NCBI GenBank assembly: GCA_963556145.1
Contig: OY744462.1
Coordinates: 2,046,001-2,110,000 of the forward strand
Source of the DNA: Hygrocybe punicea
Taxonomy: Eukaryota > Basidiomycota > Agaricomycetes > Agaricales > Hygrophoraceae
Direction of reading: 5' to 3'
Length of the DNA: 64,000 nucleotides
The number at the start of each line of letters is the position of its first letter. Position 1 is the first letter of the stretch. Positions 44,452 to 57,920 of the stretch are shown here, in pieces. Made by a program: the position numbers and the translations under genes. The notes under the pieces are model-generated. The model was not told the origin of the DNA and did not search any database. It saw nothing but the letters and a program-made list of their open reading frames with translations.

Positions 44452-47043
44452 ATGACTTCGAAAAACCGGGCTTCGGGAGGTAATCTAGACAAACACGCGA
44501 CCAGACTAACCAGGGATGAGTTGGCTGATGCCACAAGTGTCCTCACTGACGTGCTCAATGTGAAAGATGCCAGGGCAGCCCTGATACGAGACGCGTACAT
44601 CACACAAAGAGAAAAGGTCACCATGCAGAGACTGGCGTATGTGTTGCTACAGGCGGCAGTGGGTATAGCCAAGCTGCCGAGGCCCGCAGTCAACACCCTG
44701 CCTTAGCGTTCATCCTAGAAGAGATAGGCCTGGACACGATGGCCAACGAGACGGTAGTGAAAAGGGACAAGAAGATAGACGAGCTCATACACCCCAAGCT
44801 GATTACGGCAGCCGAAACGATCACGGCAGCAACACAAGCTAGTGAAAAACAGGAGGAGGCGCTACGGGGGGCAACAACCCTAATGACGAACACATTGGAC
44901 GACCTCCACGCTAATTTGAACGAACTTACAACCCGCACTAAGAGCGCGCTCGAGGCGGCAGAAGCGACCTTCAACCGGGAACGACCCAGTGATAACGGCA
45001 CACCCACTTTCGCGTCGTTTGCAAGAACTGCCACACAGATCCCACCGGAACATGCAGCGCCGATAGCGAAGGGGAATGCATTGGACAGACAGATCGTGGT
45101 ACGGAAACTCCCCAATGCACAAGATTATGGCCAGTCAGGGGTACACCCGCAGTGCTCTGGGGCTGTACTCGGACCCGTACCCATCACGGGTACGTACCCG
45201 AGGCCAAAAGTACGGGTATGGCACGGGTTTTGCAGGGGTACAGGAAGAAACATGCAAAATACCCCATTTTTACCTGTTTTTGGTGGTTTTTATGGTTATT
45301 GTGGACAGAATACTGGCTGGATCCCTTTAGTGTAAAGGAACACAATGTTTAGAATACTGTGGGGAGTGTTGAGAGCATTTTTACATATTTTTACAAGCAA
45401 TGATTCTCATTATATCCCTCAAAAACATGCAAAATACCCCTTTTTTACCTGTTTTTGGTGGTTTTTATGGTTATTGTGGACGGAATACTGGTCGGATCCC
45501 TTTAGTGTAAAGGAGCACAATGTTCAGAATACTGTGGGGAGTGTTGAGAGCATTTTTACATATTTTTACAAGCAATTATTCTCATTATATCCCTCAAAAA
45601 TAGCGAAAAATACCCCAAAAATTGAGTTTTTGATGTTTCTTCTCCCAAATAAAATACAGCCCATACCCGCGTGGGTACTGCGGGTATTCTGAGGCTGGAC
45701 TCGTACCCTTAACCCATGGTACCCGTACTCTTAACCCCTGGGGGTATTGCATACCCTTGACCTGCCCTACACAAGATGACGCGCTGGCAAGCCTCTCCGA
45801 GAAAGAGCTGGTGGAGAAGGCGACCTTGGCTCTTGACCTGATGGGCGTGAGGGCGGCAGACAAACCCAATGGCATGGCCTTCGCAGGAGCACGCAGAACT
45901 CAATATGGAATGATAATATACACACTCAATTCCACGCAGGCGGCGAACTATCTAAGAGCCAAGGATGTAATGCACGCGTTTATGGCGCAATTCGGAGGCA
46001 CATCGACAGGGAGCTCGAGAACGTACCAAGTAATAGCCGAGCACGTCCCTACCTCCTTCGACCCAAATGACCAAGCGGCAATCGAACGGGTGGAGCAAGC
46101 CAGCTCCCTTTCTAGGATGTCGATATACGAGGCACGTTGGATCAAGCCGACCCACCTTCGTCAAGAGCGGCAGCGCTTCGCATTTTTGACAGTGGGTTTC
46201 AGCACGAGAGAGGCTGCAAACCATGCATTGGAATATGGCATTTTCATAGAGGGCAAGCAATGCAGGACGAAGAAAGTGCTGATGGACCCACGGAGGTGCA
46301 TGAAGTGCCAGAAATTCGGCCACATCGCGAAAGAATGCAAATCCATCCACAACGTATGCGCCCACTGTGCAGGGTTCCACCGCGCAGCAGACCAACTCTG
46401 CGGCACCGGGGAGATGAAATGCGCCAACTGTCAAGAATGCGGGCACGGTGCTGCGGATCAGCAATGCCGGGTTTTCAGGGAACGCCTCCAATGGGCGCGC
46501 GATCGAGACCCGGACACTAAGTACAGACTTTTCCCAACCAATGACCCCAGCACGTGGGGCAGATTAGATATAGACCCCACGCGGAACACTTTCGACATGG
46601 CATGGAGGAACGACGTGCCCACGAACAATGCACCACACACGGATGAACGGTACGAGCAGAGCAGAGAAGGACGGGACAATCAGGGGCCCCGCAGCGGAGG
46701 CTACACAGGCTACACAGGCTACACAGGAGCTGGACAGCAACGAACGGCGCCAGCACCAGTTAATGACCGACGCAACCAAAGGGTGGTCCTACAGTCTGCC
46801 CAACAAACGCTACACACCTACTGGACAGATAGACCGGCGCCACCCACCTCCAGAGGATGGTGGGCTGACGAACCGCTGGAAGGCCCCACCCACATCATGA
46901 CACAGACATCCACCCACCCAGACACAATGACTACTGCCCTGCGAACAATCACACCGCGTCCGTCCCAACCTCAACGTCTTCACCAACACCAACAACAACA
47001 ACACCCCATCCACTCACCCTCAACGGAGGAACTTTACGCATGA
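44452..47043 (+). pseudogene. LINE ORF1 (RNA-binding, CCHC knuckles)
   Basis: Starts at ATG 44452 (MTSKNRASGGNLDKHATRL). A one-base frameshift near 44,702 moves to the frame with ILEEIGLDTMANETVVKRDK. The frame is then split by the MITE 45126-45769; removing the MITE and one CACAAGAT joins NAQD to DALASL in frame. A coiled-coil N-part precedes an RRM-like middle and three Cys/His knuckles (CMKCQKFGHIAKEC; CAHCAGFHRAADQLC; CANCQECGHGAADQQC). It overlaps the ORF2 start by four bases (47040-47043). Confidence 0.85.
45126..45769. mobile_element. hAT-type MITE (644 bp) with 8-bp target duplication
   Basis: Flanked by CACAAGAT (45118-45125 and 45770-45777). The ends read TATGGCCAGTCAGGGGTA and, inverted, TAGGGCAGGTCAAGGGTA. 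Internally a block of about 175 bp is duplicated (catgcaaaatacccc at 45251 and 45426). It is rich in cccgtaccc motifs like the MITE at 35922. Confidence 0.9.
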
Positions 47044-50000
47044 CCTCCACCCCCACTCCCAACTTACCGAAACCACTGACCTTATGGCAGCAGAACGTCA
47101 ACAAATCGCTCATAGCCCAGCACGATATGCCAGATTCAATCAAAACTAACTACAACTTTATTCTTATACAGGAACCATACTTTGATTTCAAGGGGCTCTC
47201 GAGAGCCAATGCTTACTACACAGTGATATATCCCCCGCGACACCATGACATGCATGCGACCCGCCACACTCGATCAATAATGCTAGTCAACAGACGGCTA
47301 CGATCTGACTCGTGGTCCCTGATACTGATCGACTCACCGGATATCACGGCGGCGGAGATAAAAGGTGATTTTGGAATCATCAGAATCGTCAACATGTACA
47401 ACGACTGCAACAACAACAACAACATATCAACACTGTGACGATACCTCGGCAGCGCAACAGCTCAAGCCCCAGCCCAGACCCCTGTTCATTACATCCTGGC
47501 AGGGGACTTCAATCACCACCACCCGCTCTGGGACAAAGAACATAATAATCATCTCTTCACTAACGCTAACCTCGACACAGTGGGACCTCTGCTAGACCTC
47601 CTGGCCCGGTACGACATGAGAATGGTGCTACCAGAAGGCATACCAACCCTGCAATCCATGTCGACGGGCAACATGACTCGAGTCGACAACGTGTTCTGCT
47701 CTAGCACCATAATTGATCACGTAGCACTATGCGACACAAGGCCAGGCGACAGACCCACCAAAACCGACCACTTCCCGGTAGTTACAGCACTCGACCTAAC
47801 CGCCCCGTCCAGCTCGCAATCACAATGCCCAAACTTTCACGCGGTGGACTGGAAAGAGTTTAGAGACTCACTCAAGGTCAACCTGGACGCCCTGCCGGCT
47901 CCAGCAGAACTCACGTCAAGCGACTCTTTTCACCGGGCACTAGGAGAACTGGAAGGAGCAGTCTGGAACACGGTAACGAAATGCGTCCCTATAACCAAAC
48001 TAACACCCTACAGCAAATGATGGTGGAATCAGGACCTGAGGGCAGAACGGAAGAAAATCCGCAACCTTGGCAACAAATCATACCGGCATAGACACGTGGA
48101 GGGACACCCTATTCACGAGACATACAGAAAAGCCAAACACGGATATGCGACACACATACAGGCGGCTAAGGCAGCACATTGGGTGGAATGGTTGGAGAGC
48201 ATCGACACATCGAGTCAATGGATGGCAAGCCAACTGGTAACAGGCCCCGCATCAGATGGAGGGAGGGCGAGGGTGCCCACACTCCATGTCACGGATGCCG
48301 CAACGAATGCGAGACGCGAACTGACAACCAACGCTGACAAGAGCGAAGCCTTCTACAAATGCTTCTTCCCCAGCAAACCTGCCACCTCATCAGTCCCCGA
48401 AGATCACGAATACCCACCACCAGCATGGCAATTCCAACCCATCACCGACGCACAGATTCACAGAGCCATACAACGCATGCAGCCATATAAGGGCACCAAG
48501 CGCAATACCCCACCGAACGCAATATTCAAGAATGCCGGAGACATGCTGGTCCCCTTCCTCGGCCCGATATTCAGAGTGACCTTCATGTTGGGAACGTACC
48601 CAGCGCATTGGGCTGTCACGGAGACGATCATACTGAAAAAGCCGGGCAAGCCGGACTACACGATTCCTGGGGCATGGCAGCCTATAGTACTGTCGGATGG
48701 ATATGCGAGGCTGATGAATTCATGCGTCAACGAAGACATCACAGTTATGAGCGAGAGGGCCAGGATTTTACCCAACAACCACTTCGGAGGGAGAGCTGGC
48801 CGCAGCACGACTGACGCAATCCTATTCATGAGCAAGATAATCAAAGATGAATGGCGTAAAGGTAATGTAGTATCGCTCCTCTCACTAGATGTTAAGGGGG
48901 CTTTCCTGAGCATGGCCATCGATCGCATGGTGCATAACATGCGAAAATGCGGCATACCAGTAGAGATCACTGAGTGGCTGGAGAGAGTGCTCACCGCACG
49001 TCGTACCATGCTGACCTTTGACGAATTCACTTCAGACCCCTTTGATGTAGATAACGGACTCGACCAGGGAAGCCCAGTCTCGCCGACATGCTACCTGTTC
49101 TACAACTCAGACCAACTCGACATCCCCGTCCCACGCAACGGGGAACACGGCATACTGTACCTCGACGACTCAAACGTGCTCACGGTGGGCCGGAGCTTTG
49201 AAGAAACACATGCGAAGCTTGAGTCCATAATGGCAAGGCCGGGCGGTATTCTGGAGTGGGCGAGGGAGCACAACTGCGAATTCGGCGTTGACAAATTCCA
49301 ACTGATCGACCTGACATGGCGATGGAGGGTGGACCCAGACAACCCAAGAAAAAGAACCACAACGACGGGACCGCCGCTCAACATTGCCGGAAGGCTCATA
49401 CACCCCAAGACATCGATCAAGTTCCTGGGCGTGCACATCGACCGCGAGCTCCGATGGAAGGAACAGGGAGCGGCGGCACTCAAGAAAGGCCAGGACTGGC
49501 TATTGGAGTTCCGGAGACTTTCCAAAACATCAGGGGGAATATCAGCAAAGATCATGAGACGGCTTTACCTGTCCATCGCAGTCCCGAGAATGCTGTACGC
49601 TGCAGAGGTCTTCGTGGGCTCGACGCAGAAGAGAGAAGGAACAGGGGATAGACGACGTGGAGGGAGTACGGCGATGACACGGAAACTGGCGGGCATACAA
49701 CGCAAGGCGGCTCTGATGATCACCGGCGCATTATCGACCACGGCCACTGACATCCTAGATGCCCACGCAGACCTGCTACCATTTAATTTTTTAGTAGATA
49801 GGATACGACACCGGGCGGCTCTACGCCTTGCAATGCTCCCGCCGACGCACCCACTAAGTAAAGCCATCAAGAACACACGGGTATGCTGGGTAAAGAGACA
49901 CCCCACCCCCATACATGATCTGATATGGGACTACAACATAAAAACAGAGCAGATGGAAAAGATCACCACATGTAGATACGACACAAAATGGGAACCCGAG

Positions 50001-50717
50001 ATCAAAACACAGATACAGTCGTCGAGAGAAAAGGCCAAGGAAGCACACGAACGAGACAACAATGATATAAAGATATACACCGACGGATCAGGGCTGGATG
50101 GGATGATAGGTGCAGCGGCGGTACTGATGAGAGCAGGACGAAGGAGAAGGAGAGTTAGAAGGTACAAGCTAGGGAAACAGGAGCATCATACGGTACATGA
50201 AGGGGAGGGGATAGGGATGATATTGGGACTAGAGCTGCTGAGAGGAGAAAAGAGGGTTCGAGACGTCTCGATGTTCGTGGATGGACAAGCAGCGATTCAA
50301 GCAACCAAATCTCTCAAAGCAGGCCCGTCACGCCACGTTTTTGATTTGTTCCACAAGAGGCTAGATATGGTTACGAGGCAGCACAAAAGAATGGACCTTA
50401 CGATTAAATGGACACCGGGACACGAGGGCATCAATGGCAATGAGGTAGCAGATGACCATGGGAAGAAAGCGGCGCAAGGGAATAGCACAGCGGCCACAGG
50501 AATCCCTGCCCCACTATGGCACGCTCTACCGCGCAGCAAGGCGGCAGCGGCGAGGACGTTCTTGAGCAAACTAAAGAAGCAAGCGGATAGGGAATGGCGC
50601 CAGTCCCCAAGGTACTGGCGACTCCTGGAGATCGACCCAAGCTTCACGCAGTCTGCATATCAGAAAATGAGCCGATCCCTGCCCAAGAAATACCTTGCGA
50701 TCCTCATGCAACTGCGA
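47040..50717 (+). pseudogene. LINE ORF2: endonuclease, reverse transcriptase, RNase H
   Basis: One frame with two TGA codons (47436-47438, 48018-48020) at probable Arg positions. The APE-like endonuclease holds 'LTLWQQNVNKSLIAQHDM', ILIQEPYF, LAGDFNHHHPLW and KTDHFPV. The RT holds 'WAVTETIILKKPGKPDYT', 'GGRAGRSTTDAILFMSK', NGLDQGSPVSP and YLDDSNVL as the catalytic motif. RNase H follows ('DIKIYTDGSGLDGMIGAAA', FVDGQAAIQA, WTPGHEGINGNEVADDHGK). Endonuclease, RT and RNase H in one ORF fit the fungal Tad1 group. The LTR element cuts the frame after LMQLR; the rest is at 60483. Confidence 0.9.
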
Positions 50718-51510
50718 TGTAGAGGGTCCTCGACCCTCTGAGGCCGTAACATCGATATCTAGCGAATCCACTCGAACCCGACGTCTCTAGCAATCTACGC
50801 TCGAACCCGATGTAACCCGACGCAACCCGATGCATACCGACTAGCACGGCCGCTCACGTACCTGGTCGGTCTATCTCGTAAACTCACGGAACTTCAAATA
50901 TCAAAGATAGATCTCATCGGACTGGGATCCCGACATTGGACTTGCCTTATTCACGCCTAGCGTCTCCCTTATGGGGATATAGTAAAGTATATTGCATCTT
51001 TTACGGTTTTTTATATCTTCCACCCATTTTCCCTGTCATCGTCGCCTCGCAACGCTCTTCCTACTTCCCCATTTTTATTCTCCTTTGTTTCCTCTCATCG
51101 GCCGAGGACTCTCGTCCGAATCTAGGTACAGAAATTTGTAGTATAAAAACAGTGCCCAAGCGCCGTCTCAAAATAAGAAACCAGTTCCCCCATTTCCTCT
51201 CTGAGAATTAGTCTCTCAGTAAAATCCATCACACACATTGCTCGTCGGATTCCTCGACGCTCTCCCCATCGTTCTACTGCCTTTATCTCTACGTCCCTCG
51301 TCACCCGACACCCGACCTGCCGTACCCGACATCGTCGGCTTCGTCGGCTTCGACCGGTCTCGATAGATTTCAGTAGTTTACTCGGCGGCTTCTTACCATT
51401 TATATCCTATCATTTTACTGAAGCTTGTTAGACTATTCCTAGTCACTTCTACGCTGACCCCCACAGGCTTAGGATTATTATTCCGCAGCCACCCCAACCT
51501 CGCCTTTACA
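50718..51510 (+). repeat. 5' LTR
   Basis: 793 bp, TGTAGAGGGTCC...CTTTACA. It contains TATAAAA at 51142-51148. Confidence 0.95.
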
Positions 51511-51512
51511 TC

Positions 51513-51530
51513 TGGAGCCCACCGCGAGGA
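51513..51530 (+). promoter_or_regulatory. Primer-binding site
   Basis: TGGAGCCCACCGCGAGGA, two bases after the 5' LTR, complementary to a tRNA 3' end (TCCTCGCGGTGGGCTCCA). The tRNA was not identified. The same 18 bases follow the LTR at 23597. Confidence 0.8.
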
Positions 51531-51546
51531 ATAGTCTAGCACCACC

Positions 51547-54270
51547 ATAGCTTCCTCTTCCCGTATCCCTCCCTCTGACCGTCGTCTTCGAGATCTTCCT
51601 CGAAGAACTCTTCAACAAGAACTCTCTTTAGCCGCCTTCGACCCGACAATCGACGACGACTTCTTCCAGCTAGTACCCGACCACCTTGCTCGACATAACA
51701 ATCTCCCGCTCGTCTCAGGGTCAAACACCCCCCTATATCTTTCATCCGACAGTCTCGAATCGGTCGATATACCGATAATTACCATTACACCCGACTCATC
51801 CGATCTCAGTTCGACACCCGCATCGCCTACGTCCCCGACTTCGACCTCGTTAGAACCCCCGTCCACGTCTTCGCTCTCGACATCGAAAACTCCGTCATCG
51901 TCTTCGTCCCCGTCTTCGTCTTCGTCCACGCCGTCATCGTCCACGTTACCCGACCCGCTCATCGTACACCCGACAACCGCTTCATCGACATCTCAGCTCC
52001 TTCCACCCACAATGACTTCGACCTCTGGATCTTCGACCGCTCCCCACGTTACCGCTCCCCATGTTACTCCACGACAAATGCCCGCTCGCGGTCACTCCAC
52101 GGCCCCGACCTTCGACGGGAACCCGCTCAATTTAAACCGCTTCTTCGAAGAAGTCGAGATACTTGCTGCCAATGCCGCTCTCGACGACGCAGGACGCATC
52201 AAGCATAGTCTGCGCTACGCGTCGCTTAGCGACTACGAGCTTTGGGCAAGTTTACCTAGCACGACCGGCGTCGATTATGCCGCATTCAAAAGGAGCGTAC
52301 TCGTGCTATACCCGGGCACGGAAGACGATCACCGGTACACTATGGCGGATCTCGACCGTCTTACGCACACCCAAACCGCTTACAGTATCCGTACCCGCGC
52401 TGAACTTGGCGAATATTACCGCGAGTTCATCCGGATCTCAGGGTTTCTTCTAGACAAGGGTCGGATCTCTCCCCGAGAACGCAACATCGCGTACGAGAAC
52501 GGCTTCCATGTCGAGCTTAAAAAGGACATCAAAACCCGTCTGCAGTACCAAAAACCGAACCATTTCCATAGCGACCCTTACGACTTCCAGGACTTCCACA
52601 ATTGCGCCCACTTCCTACTGGCCGGAACCGCGGCCGAACCGTCCACCGTCTCTCGTCTATTGTCAACGTTGCCTGCCGCCATCCGGTACTTGACTCCAAT
52701 AGAACCCGCCACCCGCTACCCGCCACCCGCTCGCTATGACCCGGTCATTCCTAAAGCGGAACCGGTCGAACCTAACGTATCCGACCTATTTCGTCTCATT
52801 TCGCAACAACTCGCTGTCCTCACGCCAGCCCTCACCGAACGCAACAACCCCCCAAAGCCGTGTGCAAATAGGGCTGAGCCGACCACCGCGGGACAGGGTT
52901 TCACCAACTTCAACTGCCTCTTTTGCGACGACCCGTTCCATCGTATACGCGATTGTCCCATCTGCGAGCAGTACACTCGAGATGGAATATGCCGCAAGAA
53001 CAAGCACGGCCGCATCGTGTTGCCTAACGGAATGTATCTTCCAAAGGCTATCGTCGGCAAAAATATGAGGGAACGCTTCGACGCGTGGCACGCACAGAAC
53101 CCTGGCAACCGTGCTCCTCCTGGCTGCAACCCCACAGAACCGTTCCAACGCGACCCGCCGCCTCATGTCAAAGCTAACTTCGTCTCCGCCGTCGAAGTAC
53201 CCACCTATGAACCAGAGGTCACCACCGAGTACGCCGACATCTTTCAGTCCACAACGTCCGACATCGACGACGACAACGAACAAATCAAGGTTCTGGAAGC
53301 TGAAGTGCAGCGGCTTCGTAAACGGGTTAGATTTGACGGTGTAGAGATCCCCTCTAAAGCGAAAGGCAAGTCTAGAGAGACGTATCCCAATCCGCCCGCC
53401 ACTTCCACGTCCGTCCCCGCCGCGAAACCCGCCGAGAAAACATCTACCAGACCTGTCAACGAGCACCCGATCACCATCGTTCCACCTTCGAACACGCGGC
53501 CGACCGAGCCGACCGCCTTCGTGCCGCGCACTCCCCAGAACCTTCCCGCATCACACCCCCAATACCGCTACCAAGCCCCCATCGAAGATCCCGGTATCGC
53601 CAAATCCGTCATCGACCGCGCGCTCGATTCTCAAGTCTGCATTTCGCAACGAGAACTTTTAGCCATGTCGTCCGACGCCCGCCGTCACATGAAGGACCTC
53701 ACTACGTCGAAAAAGGTCACCGCCGAGAGTAACAACGTCGAGGTCTTCCATTTTCACGCACCCGAAATCCCCACTCGCGCCTGTCAACACTGTCAGGAAA
53801 ACGTCCCGCTCGTCGTCGGCCGCGACTCAGTCCCTCTCTGTGTGGTCTACCCGCTCATCAACGGAAAATTCGTATTCGAGTGCGTCCTCGACAACGGTTC
53901 CATGATCATTGGCATGCGACGCGATATTTGGGAGAAACTCGGTTACGGCCTCCAAAATATGAAGATGCGGATGCAGTCGGCAAATAAAAGCAACAACGAC
54001 ACCCTCAGCCGGATCGCCAACCTAAAATTCACTTTTGGCGACGTCGATCTTTTCCTCCAAGTCCAAGTCGTCGACGACGCCCCCTATGAGATCCTCATCG
54101 GCCGCCCGTTCTTCACGCTTTCCGAAGCCCTTACGAAGGATTATAAAAACGGAGAACAACAAGTCACGATCACAGATCCAAACACCGGCGCCGTCGTCAC
54201 CTTGCCCACCATCGAGCACAACCAAAAGAACCGACGAGAGCGGTCCGACACCGGAAAGCCAGATTTTTAG
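51547..54270 (+). pseudogene. Ty3-type gag-protease; first ATG is 52012, ancestral start probably 51547
   Basis: From ATG 52012 there are 752 residues: a capsid ('FDGNPLNLNRFFEEVEIL'), a CCHC knuckle CLFCDDPFHRIRDC (about residue 301) and a retropepsin-like site VLDNGSMIIGM (about residue 625; DNG instead of DTG/DSG). The same frame is open without a stop for 465 more bases upstream to ATA at 51547-51549 in the context accaccATAgcttcc, which looks like a lost ATG; the extension is acidic/Ser-rich. Gag ends TTT TAG at 54268-54270. Pol continues in the -1 frame from within this five-T run, so a -1 shift at UUUUUAG would fuse gag to pol. Confidence 0.75.
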
Positions 54271-57200
54271 AAGTCGAGGACCCAGAGATACCTCTCGGGA
54301 AGGACGCACCGGGAGATGAGAAGCCGCCACTCGAAAGCGACCACACCTATACCACGAACTATGCTTCCCTTTTGCTGTTTCCCCTAGAAGAGGACTTATG
54401 TTTTTCTATCGATTTAGATTTCTCTTCGTCTCAGCCTCAGACTGCCGCCCAGTACATTTCATTGTTGACCGATGTACAAAATCAGCTACATACTACCGAT
54501 ACCCTTCCTTCATCTTGTTCCGTCTCCGCTCCTGCGTCACATATTTCTTCTTCGAATATTTGTAACAAAGCCTCTACTGAACACGCTACTTATATCTCGT
54601 ATACCACCCCCCCTACCAGGGACCTAAAAGGAGTCGTTACCAAGAAAAAGTATAAGAAGGTAGCCGATCGTATCCGCCCAATTTCTACCACTCTCCCCGA
54701 TGAATACCGTATCATACGCGAGATCACCGGCGACCCACTAGCCGATTTACCCACGCTCCCGACTCACCCGCCCGACTTTACACCCGGCACCCGCTATACC
54801 CAGGAACGACACGACGCGATGCCGATGAACCCGGATGGATTCCTTTGGCCTGAGGAAGAAAAACTCGGCCACCATATCATCAAAACACAAGAAGCCGCCT
54901 TCGCCTGGAACGAATCCGAGAAAGGCCAGTTCAATATGGACTACTTCCCGCCGATCCACATTCCCACCATACCACACGACCCGTGGGTCCATCGCAATAT
55001 CCCAATCCCACCCGGCATCCTTAACGAAGTCATCGGCATCATCAAAGACAAAATTAACGCCGGTACCTATGAACCCTCGAATTCGTCATACCGCTCCCGC
55101 TGGTTCTGCGTTTTGAAAAAGGACGGGAAGTCTCTTCGAATCGTCCACGATCTACAGCCGCTTAACGCCGTCACTATCCGCGATCCCGCCGTACCGCCCA
55201 TGACCGAGCACTTGGCCGAGGCCTTTGGCGGCCACTCTTGCTACGCTTCCTTCAACCTCTTCGTCTCTTTCGACCAACGCCTCGTCCACCCCTCGTCTCG
55301 GGACTATATGACCTTTCAGTCTCCACTCGGAACGCTTCGACTTACACGGATTGCTATGGGATACACAAATTCCCCGCAGATCCTACACGGTGACTCCACG
55401 TACATCCTCCGTGACGAAATCCCTCATCTTGCCATTCCGTATATGGACGATATTCCCGTCAAAGGGCCTCCAACCCGCTACGAGCAACCTGACGGTACCT
55501 ACAAGACTATACCCGAGAACCCAGCAATCCGACATTTCATTTGGGAGCACTTCCAAGGTGTCAACCGCATCATCCAGCGTTTCTGCTATGTCGGCGGTAC
55601 CTTCAACGGCAAAAAACTCGAGTTGTGTCGACCCTCAGTCATCGTTGTCGGCCACCAATGCACATACGAAGGAAGAGTAGCCGACGACTCCAAAGTACAG
55701 AAGATTCGCGATTGGCCACTGCCGACCAACCTCACCGAAGTTCGCGCCTTTCTCGGTATCTGCGGCGTCTTGCGTATTTTTATCAAGGACTTCTCGCTCC
55801 ACTCCCGACCCCTCGTCCGTCTTACCCGCAAAGGTATACCCTTCGAATTTGGTGAAGAAGAAGAGACTGCCATCGACTACCTCAAAAATGCCGTCATTTC
55901 ATCGCCAGCGCTGCGCGCTATCGACTACACGCGTGAATGGGAAGTGATTCTCACCGTCGATTCATCCATTCTTGGAGTCGGCTTCGTTCTTATGCAAATC
56001 CGCGCCGACGGAAAGCGCTATCCGAATCGTTTTGGTTCAATATCGTGGAATGAACGCGAAGCCTGATACTCTCAGTCCAAGCTCGAGCTTTACGGTCTCT
56101 TCAGGGCCCTCCACGCCTATCGGATTTTCATTATCGGCGTCCGCAACCTCACCGTTGAAGTCGACGCGAAGTACATAAAAGGGATGCTCAACAACCCCGA
56201 CATTCAGCCCAATGCAACGATCAACCGATGGATAGCCGGCGTGCTCTTATTTGACTTTAGACTCGTTCACGTACCCGCTTCCGCACACGGTGCACCAGAC
56301 GGACTCTCCCGACGTCCCCACACTGCAGAAGACCCCGAGGAGATCAACGACTCCGATGATTGGCTCGACCACTCCTACGGTTTCTTTATGGAAGTCGTCA
56401 ACTACCGACCCGTCCCCATACCGTCTAAGCCGATTGCCGTATGCGGCCGCTGCCGTGCCACAGCCGACCGACTCCAAGAATTACCGGCCATCCTCATCTA
56501 CACAAATCAGGAAGCCGTTTCTGACATACCGCGATCCGATAAAGCCCGCGCGGCCGACGTTCGTCTTGCCCTCGTCGAGACTTGGTTACGAGATCTAACC
56601 CGACCCGTGAACTTCACGGACGAAGAATACCGTCTGTTCTTACGATACGCCCTTGAATTCTTCATCACCGATAACAAGCTTTGGCGCAAAGACCGTCACG
56701 GAAAACACAAACTCGTCATACCGCCCGACCGCCGGCTTCAGTTACTCAAAGACGCTCATGACTCTCTCGGCCACAAAGGTATATTCTCCGTCCACGCTCG
56801 GCTACTCGACCATTTCTGGTGGCCGCACCTCGACCACGACGTTAAGTGGTACGTCCAGTCTTGCCATCAGTGCCAAGTACGGCAAATGCGTTATCATCAC
56901 ATTCCGCCCACCGTCGCTACACCGGCCTCGCTATTTCGTAAAGTGTATGTCGACACAATGTTTATGCCACGATCTGGCGGCTATCGATACATTGTCCAAG
57001 CCCGTTGCTCCCTGTCCGCTTACCCTGAGTTCTGCATGTTACGCCGCGAGACCGGCTCGACCATCGGCACATTCCTGTTCGAAGACATCTTATGCCGTTG
57101 GGGCGCTCTCGAAGAAATCGTTACCGACAACGGCAAGCCGTTCGTAGAGGCACTCGACTATCTCGCCTCCCGCTACGGTATCCGCCACATCCGCATTTCG

Positions 57201-57920
57201 CCCTATAACTCACAAGCGAATGGACCCGTTGAGCGTCGCCACCTAGATGTCCGGGAGGCCATTATGAAAAGTTGTGACGGAGATGAAAAGAAATGGCACA
57301 CCGTAACCCACTCTGTATTTTGGGCCGAACGGGTCACGACACACAAAAGCCTCGGATACTCGTCCTACTACATCGCACACAGAGTAGAACCGCTTTTTCC
57401 ATTCGATTTTGCCGAAGCTACGTACATGGTTCCGACGCAAGATACGATGTCTACGACCGACCTCATAGTCATCCGCGCCCGACAACTTCGTAAACGAGAA
57501 GCCGACCTCGATCGGGTCAAAGAAAAGCTTACCAAATCTCGGCTCGTGTCCGCCCGGCAATTCGAGCAGAAATACGCCAACACGATCAAAGTTTACGACT
57601 TCGAACCCGGTAACCTCGTTCTCGTCCGAAATTCACGTATCGAAATGTCTCTCGATCGTAAAGCAAAACCACGGTACTTTGGACCCATGGTTGTCGTCAG
57701 GAAAACAGAAGGCGGATCCTACATACTCGCCGAACTCGACAGTGCGGTTTCTAAATCTCGATTTGCCGCTTTCCGAGTCGTACCCTACCACGCCCGCTCA
57801 AAAATATCGATACCGTTGGACGACTTCTTACAATACCCCGATGCCGACGATACCGATTCAAACGATCTTGATGATCCGACGTACCCGCCCTCTATAGACT
57901 CCTCACCCGACGACGATTAA
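54263..57920 (+). pseudogene. Ty3-type pol: RT, RNase H, integrase
   Basis: Open from the gag-pol overlap to TAA/57920 with one TGA at 56064-56066 inside RNase H (Arg expected before YSQSKLELYG). RT motifs: 'RWFCVLKKDGKSLRIVHDLQ', motif A SFNLFVSFDQR (Asn at 55254-55256 where the catalytic Asp belongs), YMDDIPV (motif C). Integrase: HDSLGHKG...CHQC zinc site, Asp in VDTMFMP, Asp in VTDNGKPF, Glu in GPVERRH. No chromodomain is seen. Loss of the motif A Asp plus the stop means this copy cannot reverse-transcribe itself. Confidence 0.9.

Noticed and set aside
51612..51962. Acidic minus-strand frame in the gag leader
   Set aside because: Gly/Asp/Val-rich shadow of the open gag extension (Ser/Pro codons on the plus strand).
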